64,000 bases of DNA from positions 27,128,385 to 27,192,384 of the forward strand of contig JAZBQD010000017.1 of NCBI GenBank assembly GCA_036583965.1. Direction: 5' to 3'. Position 1 is the first letter of the stretch; each line of letters starts with the position of its first letter. The position numbers and the translations under genes were made by a program. Positions 37,007 through 50,000 of this stretch are shown here, piece after piece. The notes beneath the pieces were generated by a model. It had not been told where the DNA came from. It saw nothing but the letters and a program-made list of their open reading frames with translations, and ran no database searches. The DNA is from Prunella strophiata (lineage: Eukaryota; Chordata; Aves; Passeriformes; Prunellidae).

Positions 37007-40000
37007 AACAAAAGGTTTTTGGCAAAATAACCTTTTCATCTAAAACTCAATGCAGTGAAAACACCAGCAATTTAAACTGTACAAATCAAGGGTAAAAGCC
37101 ATGGGGAAAAAAGCAGCAAATTTTCTGAAGTAGCACCCGTATCTCAGGGATGAGCTTTTGAATTTTGGTTCTGCTAATTCAAGGCAGAGGTAATGCGTTT
37201 ATCCATCAAAATAAATTTTAACCAACTGGCTACCTGCACTAATCTGCAACACTGTGGTATTTAAAAGGAACCAGGGTTTTCAGGACCTTTCTCTCCTGAA
37301 TGCTGGCTATGCCTAAGTTGGACACTAGTAAAAGGTCAGGAGAGATGCTAGTTGTGCTGTCTGTGCCTGCCATGGTTTATAGGCAAGGTAAAAAGGCAGT
37401 GGAGAGAGGATGAAGGAGTGTGCTCAGGATAGCAAAGAGCCTGCATCTCTTCATTGTCCACAGTAACAGCTGCTGGTCCTGTGTCCCTGATGTTACTTAA
37501 CACCTGTCTTGACAGAACTGAACCTCTTCCCCAACACTCTTGTTGCTGCATTATTTGAAGTACTTGGCCATGTGACCACTAGGCTCTCACAATACTACTC
37601 AAACAGTCAGTATGGAGAATCATCTATCTGCCCACAGTCACATAAATGATACTGCATTGTTATGCTCAGTGGAAAGGTTAAGACTAAATGTTTCATATTA
37701 ACTGTGAAGAGTTACCCCCTCCCTTCATGCAGGCCTTGTATACCATGGAAGAAAATACTAGGCGTTCTCAGACACCATATGCAATGAAAATGTGAGAAAA
37801 AAAATACACACACATACATATATTCTTGATATAATGGCCTTTACATAACCTGAAACTAGAACATCTTAGTAGTGGGGTTAATGAGTGAGTTACTCCTTTC
37901 AAAAGCTTTACAGGGGGTTTCCTATCTCAACTGAATCTGTTTAGTCATCAAAACACATTAAGCATCATCTTTTGATGCACAGAGGCCTTATATACTAAGT
38001 GTTTTTCTTAAGCTGTGTTTTCATTCCAGTGTGGCACTCATCTGCTCAAATACATGGTAGTTGGTTTCTGGGAAAAAAGAAAAGGGAACAAAACTCAAAG
38101 CCTTCTTGTCCTCTACCAGGACGTGCTCTGGAAGCTGGGAAGAGATTACACTCATACTTCAGAGTCACCTTGCTACCATGATGCTATCCCAAAACAGGCT
38201 TTTACAGAGTTCCAGGGATGGGAAATCTCCACAAAGAATATGCCATAGCAAGGGGCCCTCTGATTAAAATATTGTGACCTGTGAGCTTCATGTTATTTCA
38301 GGTAACAGATACAGAGCAAAAGGAGAGACAGACGTCCTTGACAAGCCAAGAACTTGAAACACTATCAGCTCCACGATGCAGGATCATATAGACCTGGAAA
38401 AACAGTAAGATAGCCTTATTTATTTGGGCTGTAGAAGACAGTCAGTACCAGAAATCTTAAAGTTTGTGCATGTTTTCTGTAACAAAAAGCCCAGCTTCCA
38501 TTACTGAGTCAGCAACTGGAAAGTAGACCATGCATTCTTTCTGCTGTCCCAAGGATACAAAGTAGTTTCTCTGTCTTTCTGGACAATTATGAGGCAGCAG
38601 CCTGTTCCTGATTTCCTCTCTAACTTGTGAGCTTCACTCAGTACATACTTGATCCTGAAATACAATACTTGATCCTCCCTACTTGTAATGCTGGTACCAG
38701 GATGCCAGAAGAGGTCCAGCTGACCCCTCATGCCCAGGTTCTAAAGAAGACAACCCTGTGTTTAATGATCAGGAAGACAAGGCTTTTAGCTCTGTACTAT
38801 CCAAACTATTTCCTTCATAGCATGAGTCCAGTTTTCATGTTGAATGAAAGCAAAGTTCTAGTCCACACTGTGGGACCTGAAGAACATCCCCAAATTTAAA
38901 TTAAGTATTTAAACAAGAAAAGGTTTCACTGAAAACAGAAGTCATTCCTCCAACTCTATCTCTACCAGAAAACTGAGAAAGAATCACTGGACTGAAAGGA
39001 GAAGCTTCAGGCATCTGCCATTTTTCCATAGCTGTTTTGTCTCTCTTTATAGCTATAGCTGCATCATTATGTTGCTATAGATGACATTCACACCCTCGTT
39101 GCACCACAGCTAGAAAGTAGAAAGCACATGTAATGGTCAGCTGTTGCTGAAGCTGTCACAGTACTCAGAGTACACACTCATCAACAAGACCCAGCAAGAA
39201 CTGCCTCAGCATGTTAACTGGCTCCATCACAAAACAGCTTTTGGGTATTTCAAAGTTACACTTAAGTCCTGCAAAGCAGCTAGAGATGTTTTTCTAGGCA
39301 CACTGGCAAGAGGAATGCTCCTAAGGCTAACACTCAAGTGATGAATTCATGCCACCCACAGCTGAAATAGTTATTACTGTGCAACAGAGGACAAGTAAGC
39401 CCACCATATGGCTAAGGAGGCTCTAGCCAACATGGCTTAAGCAGCTCCAAACAGCAGATGCATAGAAGTGGCAAAATCTTGCAGGCCCCACCCCCTGCCC
39501 ACAAGTGGCTCACAGAGCCCTTTGTGTATGATGCTGACCACAAGTTAAAGGTTCAGTTCGTGGGGAACCACGGTGAGATGAGACAGCAGAGATGTGAGTG
39601 AAGAACAACATGACTATAGCCATGATCTGGATGGTGTATGGCAGGACCAGCACAGCTGCTCCAGCACCAGTCTCCAGCACAAAGCTGTAAAAGTACTGGA
39701 TCGCCCCAGCTTCAGCAGACGGGTAAACACAGAGAGGTGGTCTTGGCCTCAAAGGAACTGATGGAGAAACAGCCCCTGGAGAGCACACACTCATCCAAGT
39801 GAGAAAAGACAGTCACTGTGTCCCTGGGCCCACAACTAGTTACACCCACAAAGACTTGAGAAGCCTAATGAGGTAAGTGAATTTTCATGACGACTCTTGC
39901 ATTCCCAGTTATTTGAAGCCTAGATGCTAAGGCTCCTCAGTAAAGCTATGCTGTACATCAGCTCAGCTCTAACATATGACTGTGCTAATTTACTTAATTG

Positions 40001-40194
40001 AACACTAAGTGGTACTTCTTTTAACCTAATTAATGGTGATTCTTGAGCTTGCTGTTATATAACAGTCCAAATTCATGAAAATTAAACAACACAAGTACAG
40101 TCACGACAAAAGAGTCTGGTGTCAAAGATAATGGTTTCAGTGATTAAAAAAAATTGGTATAACATACTACTGCCTTGGGTATTCTTGTTCCTTT
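37007..40194. other. Intergenic or 3'-flanking sequence of DGKQ
   Basis: No confirmed exon. A minus-strand frame at 39,510-39,794 encodes a hydrophobic stretch (AAVLVLPYTIQIMAIVMLFF) but lacks recognisable homology and clear splice borders. Confidence 0.5.
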
Positions 40195-40200
40195 TTTATT
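40195..40200 (-). terminator. DGKQ: Candidate polyadenylation signal AATAAA of DGKQ
   Basis: The minus strand reads AATAAA at 40,200-40,195, about 655 bases past the DGKQ stop codon. This hexamer is frequent in AT-rich sequence, so it is only a candidate; transcript ends would be needed to choose between sites. Confidence 0.3.
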
Positions 40201-40854
40201 TTGAGAGTTGTAGCTGATGAAATTCAAATGCCTTTTAAAACCGACTTTGGCTGAACAATGAGAAACTAAGCTACAGTTGAAAAATTGCTCTACAGGCTGT
40301 TTCCCCTTCATTCATGCTGTCCAAATACTGTTGAAGTAAATGGTCTGAAATATTTTGACTCAACTGTTCTAGCACTTTCTCTCTTCCCAGTACACTGGGA
40401 TCCTTTTACAGAAATAAGCTCTCCCGTGTTTTGTGTTTTTCTCTTTACACTTGTACTGTTTCAGCTGTGCTATTTGGACTGATCTAAGGAGTTCTCAGCA
40501 GCTCATGTTTTTGCCTTTTTTTGATTAGGACGCTATTGTGAGCATTAATTTAAAGGAACACATTTTCAGTTATAGAACAAATAAAAAAAATATCAATGGA
40601 ACGATTTTCTTTAAGAATGGACTGGGAGGAGGGAAGGATTTTTTTTTGCGAAGGCAAATGCAGAAATCTCGGCATCTTGGAATCTCTGTTTGGCCGGGAA
40701 ACAGCTTACAGAAAAGCAACCCCAAGTAAACATTTCAGATGAGACAAGTGGTACATAATAGTTATTTGTGACAATGAGGTACTATCTTTGAAAGACAAAG
40801 AAGAACCCAGTACTATTAAAATGTAATGAAAGGCACACTCATAGGCAACACTCT

Positions 40855-41022
40855 TCACGACTTGTCGCTCGGTTTTACTGGACCAGAGTGGTATCTACCA
40901 TAGCCATGAACACAGGTCTCCCCTTTGCGCCCTCCTTCAGAGACTGACGTGCTATCCACTTTCATGTCTTTCAGGCTTCCAGTTTTTTTCTGCTTCTGCT
41001 TGGATTTTTTCAACATATGGAC
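40855..41022 (-). CDS. DGKQ: DGKQ terminal coding exon (window exon 12)
   Basis: 168 bases with the TGA stop at 40,857-40,855 and acceptor TTTTAG|GTCC. It encodes [17 protein letters not shown], then a serine/glycine/tyrosine-containing tail ending KPSDKS. The 55-residue tail keeps the basic VHMLKK start of DGK theta but then differs from the alanine/proline-rich human end. Confidence 0.93.
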   Translation of the reverse strand, partial: VHMLKKSKQKQKKTGSLKDMKVDSTSVSEGGRKGETCVHGYGRYHSGPVKPSDKS

Positions 41023-44000
41023 CTAAAATTGAAAAATTTAAAATAAGGTGAGTATTAAAATATCTGTAGCTATCAATTAGCTGATCTAAGGCAACAAACT
41101 AATAACCAAGTAAAAAGCTGAACTGCAACAGAAAAACATATAAAACACAGCAGGTGCACCTGTCCTTGTAAAGCTATAGGATTTAATGCTTTTTTTACAT
41201 AAAAATATGCACATTATATATATGTATGTGTGTGCATATATATTCCTGCACACACACACATATATATACACCCATATATAGAGATAACTAGTCAGTAACC
41301 TGGTAGAAGAAGAAGAAATGTTTCTCACTGATTGGTTTGCTCTCTCTCTCTCTCTTTCCATTACCCTTCCACTTCTACACATGAAAATAACAAAGTTTTA
41401 ACATATTCTGAAACTTTGAGGTATGACCCTCTCTTTCACTTCTCCTCAGCAAGGGCAATTGTTCTGGTAGCCCTCCCATATCCTTTGAGCTTGCCTACAG
41501 CAGCATATGTCTGTGAGCTGAAAAGGCATCCCTAAGGTAGCAGGCAAATGTGTAGACTGGTGTGTACCACAGTCACCTACTGCAAAATGTTTATTTCACA
41601 ATGTCAAAGTCAATAGAGAAGATAAATTCTTAGGGAGCTGATTCTGTCTTTTATGCACACATTGAGATAATCAAGAAAAAACAGTGATTACCCAAGTATT
41701 TTTCACAGGCCTCCTCTCTTATTAATTTTTCTCCTTTGCTACTACTGTCTGACAGACCTTCCCTTCTCCAGCAGACTGATTCCTACCTTGCACACTGCAC
41801 TACCATGGCCTTTATAACTGCCTGCAGATCTCAATACAGAGGAAAAATTAAAATTGGATCACTAGGCCAGAGCTCAGGGACTATTTTTTAAACATGAGTC
41901 TCATCTGAGCCACTGGAGAGAGCTGCCAAACTGTTCTCTTTAGAAATTGCTGTGTCAGTTACCACAGAGTGCTAAGCAGCTCCTTTAGGGTTAAGCATGA
42001 GAACACAGACAAGCAAGGTAACACGGAAGCATCCAGTCCAGGAACAAAGTCAAATTGCTAAGAGAAACCTACACCCAGTACCTTTGGTCCTGCAGCAGAA
42101 ATTATAATCTGGCCAGGGGCCTGAATCCAGGGCTCTCCATCAACTTGAACTGGAATTGGCTTCAGGAGCGTTACACGGAAATACGAGCCTTGAGCTATGC
42201 GGATTCCTGATCGAAAACCACCTTGGACTTGACCCTGTTAGGGAATGAAATCCAGGATATCAATCACCCCAACTAACAAGAAGTACAAATACTAGCTGCA
42301 ATTAAACTGGGTGGATATTATTTTAGTCTAACCTGACATTTTAAGTTTCAGCAAAAAAACCTGCTTAGGCAAAACTAAGGTGCCTTCACTGCCCCAGCAT
42401 TAATTATTTCAGCTAGTCCAGGAAGGAGAACTCCCCTGCAGGCTGCAGGAGGCAAAACAACTCCCAGAGCAAAGCTGTTTGTACACAAAGGTTGGCTAAG
42501 GAGCATACACTCACAAGGGTCCTGTTTGCTTTGGCTTCCCCCTCTGTAACACAGTAAATACTTCTAAAAACACGTAATTTTACACACAGACTTCAGCACA
42601 TGTGAAATTCCGAAGTCTAAAAGCAGTTTATTAATCAGAGAGAGTTCTTCCAAACTCAACTCCAAATGTGGGAGTAAAAACCTTAATATCACAAATCCAA
42701 AGCACAGGTTTGTTAACATTTATACTCCAAAGCTGCTTCTACTTTCACAAAAGATTTAAGGATCTCTACCAAAACAACTCTTTAGTGTATTTTAGAAGAT
42801 CTAAATTACAAAATAAAATTGACCACCACCAAAGATTGAGCTCCACAAAATTTAAGCACCCACATTTTCATTCTTGGCAGTTTTATGGATTAATTATCTC
42901 TAGTTACCTGACCACATATACTTTTCCAGCAGCAGATTTCTTTAAATAGTGGTAAGATATGAAGACAAAAATAACCCACCATCCGACAGGACTGTGTTAC
43001 TAATAGCAAACCATTGTAAAAATACATAATACATGAAAGAATTAAAAAAGAATTGCATAAGCTGAGTCATAATATTCTTTGCAGAACAGCATACCACCTG
43101 CTTGATGTAGCAAGAGCAAATCTCAAATCAAGAGCAGCAAGCATCAAATTCTCAGTGACATGTGTTAGAAAGCCTGCGGCAGATAATTATAAAGCAACCT
43201 GTCTTGATGGAATCTCCACTGTGATTGTGATGAGGTACAGCAAGACTTTTTGCAAATACACTAGGTGAAGGGTGCATGTTTTTGTAATATTAGAATAAAA
43301 TCTTGTTTTCATTCCATGAATCGTTCCATTTGGACACCATGATACCCGTTATGAGAAAGCTAGTGCATTCCATAACACATACATATATTTGTATTTTATA
43401 TATACACATATATTGCATTTTACACATATGCACATATGTATGTTTCTCTACTTGGTTCAAAGTCCAGTTAAGTCATGAAGCATTTCCCCATGGATTTTTA
43501 ACAAGTTCTCAATTCCTACTACTTCTTCTTACCCAACCTTAACAAAGAGGCGCAATTGCACTTGCAGTGCACTGCTTGTCACAGACATAAGCCTGTCCCA
43601 TAAAATGCATGTTTCTTCTGTGCTTACTGGGATGCCAACTCACCATGTGAACGACGCCAGTCACGCCAACCACTTCCAGCAGGCCGTCATCGATGCGTGG
43701 CTTCTCAAAGCGGTTGTCACTTTCGGAGCCCCAGAGGTCGGCCCCAGAGCCCCAGCTGTGTGGAGAGCACACCCGTGACCACCGGTGGTCTGCCCCCCGG
43801 CACGCTCCCTGGGGCCCTGCTAAGGGTGGCTGGCTTCTCAGGCTTCAAAGCACTCTGCTCCCCCACCAGCTGGAGGGAGCAGTTCTCCTGCATTGTAAAA
43901 GCAGGAACTCTTTTTCTAAAATCTGGAATTTTTATCAGATCTTTTAGTAGTAAAAGAGTGAAGTAAATAGTTTCAGTTGGAAAGAAAAGGTGTAAATAGG

Positions 44001-47000
44001 AAGAAGGTAACTCTGTAGAGTTTTAGTTTGCTGGGAAATACAGGTTACAGCTAAACTAACCCTTAAATTTCAAGACTAAAGAACTTAACATAGCTCTTAA
44101 TGGTCTTGACAACATTCATGGAAGTTACTAAAGAGAAACTAAAGCTAAAACAATTATCAAGATTTCATTCTTGTACCTGGCCAAAAGCATCTGTAGTTAG
44201 GCAGATATTTATGCACTTCAGTCCTCTGAAATGCTTCTGACAATTCAAACCATGCTGCTTTTTGTGCATGGTTTAAATTCCTTTCCATTCAAATCACTGG
44301 CTTATTGTTTTGGCACATGAGCTACTCATCACTTAATTGGGATCTTTTCTCCGCAGTTTTTATGTCCAATGTATATTTGTGTACATATAAAAAGGAGTAT
44401 TTGAGTAAAACATTTTCAGACTGAAACGCAAAGAGATACAGGTTGTTGAAGACAAGATGGTACTTGAAAAAATAATAGTATGGCAGGACTAATTACCTGC
44501 TGGTTTTGTGCAAAATAAAAACCTGCCTCTACCAACATCACATCTAAGGAAGCCAGATCTCCCGTGGAAATACACAACAGTTACTCTAGCTCCCTGCAGG
44601 TGTCAAGGAAGCACTCATAGGCCTGTAAATGTATCTGAACTGTGGTCTTCCATGCTTATCCAGGTAGCATCACACACTCCATGTATCAATATACATGGAG
44701 ACCTGTAGGACCTGGGCAGTGTTTGACAGGCCTTCACTGCAGGAACTGCTTAGGTACCCAGTCCCCAGCGTGTCAGAAAGTGTGTGCAGTTTGATTGTCA
44801 TTGATCCTGGTACCTAACGATTTGGCATTTGATGCTCAAATACCAAGCAGCAATTCTACACACACAGTCCAGAAGGATCCCACAAGGGATCCTTCCTCTT
44901 CATTTACCTGGGTATATTAATAAAGATGAGTCCTTCTATACTTGGTAACTCCACCTCATGCTGGTCCACTTGCAGCTTTATGTCCTTGTGAAGGTTTCTA
45001 GTGTGACTTATCTTCTGCAGCCCAACTTTCACGTAAACTCCCTTGTTGTGAAACCTAGGAGCAGACAAGGATCTTGTAACTAAAAGGTAAGGCCAGGCAT
45101 AGTACTCTTCCCTGTATGTATACCACTGTTGTCCTCTAGCAGGTATATTTAAAGAGTTTTTCAATTAAAATCCATTTCAAATTCTTCTAGCTTTACTGCA
45201 TAAAAACAAAGGCTAAACCATGAACTGCTACTTTACGTACCTTTACTTAAGGGATGATTCTGCTGTCGAGGCATGTGCACATTGTGAAATTTTATTACAG
45301 AAAAATTGTCCCTTCTTGAAGCATTGCCTGAATACAATGCCTCTTTGAAATGTAAACTCCTGGGCTGGAAGATTACATTTTTGATTAAGACTTAGAGGTC
45401 ATCATGACCAATTTTAAATTGTTTTCTCAAGCAATGCTACAATAATTATGGCAAGAAAACATTTGAAAATCTTTGCTTTACACATTCCTAATTAACTTGA
45501 AATATACTTAGCTGCAGAAACTTAAAACAGGCTTAGTAATTTCAACTTGTGACAGAGCTCTAACATCTCTAATTTTAGAATAAAAAAGATGAGGAAGATT
45601 TTTATGGCATCCCTAGAAATGGCAAAATATTTTAAGAATAACATAAATAAAAGATAGTCAAACACACTGACTATTTTCTTCTATAATGGAAACCTTTGGA
45701 TACATGGCCTTCAGGCCAACCTTAAAATAAAAAGCATAAATTTCCATTATTTTACCCTACTAGTACATGGGTGTCATTGGAATTCAACTCTGCAAAATCT
45801 CTCTAGCATTACGTCTAAATACCGTAGACATTAAAGTGGGGAAGACAGCCAATGCAGGTTACAGCCAAATCTTCAGAGACTTCTCAGTCATCTTAAATTA
45901 TTGCATTGGGAATGATTAGTCCTATGTCCTAACAGTTTAAAATAGCACCAAAGTAAAGGTACCTCATGTAAAGCCATTTAACATACACTTCTGCTCTATG
46001 CAAGATGTGTCTATGCTAAGACAGCTTTTGTCTATTTTGGACACAACTGAAAACTACTGAAATATCAGTAGGAAACACAACACTTGCAATATCCCCAAGA
46101 AGTATTAATTTTTGTTGCATGAAGAAGGAAGCCTTCAGAAACGGAAAGAATAATTAATGGTGGCTTAACTGCAGAACAGTTGTGTATCTCTGTAAAATAA
46201 GTCTAAACTTGCACTAAATGGTGCAAAATATTCTCCCAAACTTGCATTTAGGAAACTTGCCATGGCAATCTCCTGCCATTTTGGATGGTACAAGCAAGAT
46301 GTGATCTCTTCTGTAGTATGCAATCCTAAAGACTGCTCCAGGATCCCCTGGGAATGACTTGGATGAAGAGCCAGATGCCTCCTCAGCAGGTTCACTGACA
46401 AGACAAAGCTGGGAGGAGTGGTTGATACTCCAGACAGCTCTGAAGCCATTCAGAGACCTTGACAGGCTGGAGAGATGGACAGAGAGAAACAATCTGAAAT
46501 TCAGCAAAGAGCAAAGGGAGAGTCCTGCACCCAGGAGAAATAATCCCATGAACCAGCAGCACAGGCTGGGGCAATCTGCTGGAAGGCAGCTCTGAGGAGA
46601 AGGACCTGGGGGTCCTGGTGAATCACAAGCTGTCCATGTCCATGTGTCCTGGGGGGAAAGAGGCCAACTGGATCCTGGATGTATTAGGAAGAGCATTACC
46701 TGCAGGTCAAGGGAGGTAATCCTACCCCTCTGCTCAGCCGTGGTGAGGTTCATCTTCGGTCTGTGCCCAGTTTTGGGCTCCTCAGTACAAGACAGAAGCC
46801 ATTAAGCTCCTGGAGTGGGTCCAGTGGAGGGCAACATAGATTATTAAGGGACTGGAGCATCTCTTTAACCAGGAAAGTCTGAAGGAGTTGGGCCTGTTCA
46901 GCCTCAAGAAGAGAGGGAACCTTATCAATGTCTGTAAGTGTCTAAAGGAACAGTGCCAAGATGGAGCCAGGCAGCAAGGAAGGAAAAGAGACAGTGAGCA

Positions 47001-50000
47001 GAAACTGAAGCACAGAAGTTCAGCCTGAAGATGAGGAACAATTTCTTTACTGTATGGGTAACTGAGCACTGGAACAGATTGTCCAGAGAGGGTGTGGAGT
47101 ATCCCTCACTGGATACATCCCTTCACAAGAAGCATCTGGATGCAATCCTGTGCCAAGTGCTCTGGGATGACCCTGCTTGAGCGGGGAGGTTGGAGATGAC
47201 CATTGTAATTTCTTCCAATCTGTGAATCTCTTTCAATCTCTCTTCCAATCTCTTCCAATCACTCTGTGATTCCATGAATGAAGGCAGATGCCCTGTCATT
47301 AAATTTTACACTGTGAAAAAACTCATATAGTTTAGTACTCACCAGTGCAAAGACCATCACTGTCACAATATACACTATTTTCATCTGCCCTGCAATGCAA
47401 GATCAGTGTTGCATTCCTGCAGGGGTGTTATCACTGCACTTTGAGCTGCTAGCTAAAGGCAAGCAGTCCAGAGCATAAAAGGAGACTCTACTGAGTAAGG
47501 CCAGAGAGCACATAGCTTTTGGGACTTTTATCAGTTTAAGGTCTTGCTTCAGAAGAGCACTCAAGCCCGTATTTCTTCCAAGGACTACCTGCAATTTCTG
47601 TTGCCACAACCCAAAACTTCCTGTTCTGCCCTCAAGAGTAGCCAGTTTGCCTGCCAGCAGCTGCTGCATCTTGCATTAAGTAGATACCATTTTTAGTTAA
47701 CTTACTAGAAATAATTAAAAAAAAAAAAAGAAGCTGATATTACTGACAAGAGCGTGCACTTGCTTGTGATGGCGAAGCATAAATTCAACTATTTTAGCAG
47801 TCATTTTCAAAGGCAGCCAAAGGTAAATATCATGTGTCGCACTGTTAGCATACACAAGCTTTTGGCTTCCACAAAAATGTACTTCAGTATCAATTCATTA
47901 TTTCATATTTCCTTTTCAGAAGTATATAGGCCTTTAGATTTGGGGAAAAAAATTAGTTATCTTCTTTCCCACAAGTCCTTCAAGTCATCCTGCAAGAATG
48001 ATACCAAGACATTGTCCACTGCACTATGGATGCTGCACACTGGGAAATAACTGAGATGAAGATGACAGAGATGAAAAGCACATAGGGCAACAGCAATCAA
48101 ATATATCCCTTAAATGCAGTGGCAATAAGAAGAGGATGCATATTGTGAAATTCTGCAGCTTTGCAAACACGGACTAGTATATTTTGAAGAAAAAATGAAC
48201 ATAACTTGTACATTATATTATCTGCACAAGTCCATCTAGAAAAGTTTCACCTACTAGAACAGACACTGCTGCACACAAAATTATTGCCTGATTTTACTAC
48301 GTATGATGCTTTCAGTCAAGCATATTGACAATGCAAGCCAGTGGCTAATAGCAACTTATGTACCAGGAGCCACCTATATTTACATCAACAACTGTATTAG
48401 TCAGTTTTTAGGAAAAGCACCATGAGCAATGCCTGTAATGACAGGCAGAACACTAGATAGGTCGAATTACACATCATTGCACTCATTACTGGTCAGAGAA
48501 TATTTTTAATAGTTACAGTTTGAGCACTGCACCATTGTAACTGGCTGTAACTCTGGCAACCAAGAGACAATTTAGAAGGTATTTAATCAGAAACATATGG
48601 GAAAGCAAACAAAACCAGTTTCTATAAGGAATTACTGATTAATTACACAGACAACATTTCTTTTGCTCATCAATTTCAGTAATTATGGGAAGAAGGAAAA
48701 GTCCCATTACTGGTTGATGTGCATGCCAGAAGGGAGGAAGGTCTCTGTCAACACATTTTTAATAACATTCTCACTTCAGATACAGAGAGTTTTTTATCCT
48801 TAATACCAGCATGCAGGTACTGCAACAGCACTAGGCAAAACTGGAAAAGGTACAGTAGAAGTTCTGAACACTTCTGAACAGTGCTTATTGCTCATGTAGA
48901 AGCATTGCCCTCACTCTTGCTAAAGGCTTTGAGCAAGAGATATTTCCACTATCTCAAAATTTCACTGGACTCAACAATGCAGTTATTGGCAACTAGGAAT
49001 ACTGAATAACAATGACATGGCTTCCAAAAACTGCTTTTTTGCTGTCTCAGTAGAGGAAAAAACCCCAAACCATACCCAAACCAACAAAACAAAGGAATCT
49101 TGTGTCTGTGACTTCCTGGCTAGCTTAATTCCTCCTTGTCCTAGCTCTGCCACAAGCAGTATTAGTGGATACCTGTAGCATTTAAGATTATAATTTGTAG
49201 TGTAAATTAGAAGTAATGCAATACTGCAGAACTGACCTTCATACCTAGTTTCCCCAGGATTACCTGCTATTAAATTTCCCAGGTTCTTCTTCTCTAGCAT
49301 GATGAAAGTCCAAGCTCAACTCTGCATCAATGCCAAGACCACAGTAATTGTTCATCTGTACAATCTGACCAAAAGGAAAAAAAAGGTATAATTTCCTGCT
49401 TACATTTATAAATGAAAAATGAAGACGTTCCAAAGTTTTTCAACAAAAGCAAGCTTTGCAGATGATTCTTCCAAGTCACTTGCATCTTGACAGATTCTGG
49501 AAAACATTTTCCAGAAACACTGCACTAAAAATAAAGCTGCATGAACAACTGTTGACATGCTTAGTCATTATTTCCAAAGTATCAGAAACTTCAAAATTTA
49601 ATATTTTAATTAAAAGTAATAAGCATAATAAGGCAGAAATAAAAACAAATGCAGAAATAGAACCAACTCAACCTCTCAAAGCAATTCTATGCAATAACTT
49701 CACAAGCTGCTGAACACTAATGCCACTATTATTTTTGGCATCAGCTATGGATTTATATTACATCATTGGGAAGACACTCTTACTTACTTTGGAAGGTGAC
49801 CAGCTTACACCAGATGAATGAACAACTTGACTTCACCTACTCAGCTGCGTTTTAACTAGCTCCCTTATATGCCAACCTCAAGCTTCTACAGATTTCAACC
49901 ACTTCTTCCATTCAATCTTTCTTTGCATGCCAATTCATTCCATAACTCTTTTATTCTAGGCCTTACTCTCCCATCCTTCACCTTTAAAAAGCAGATGGGA

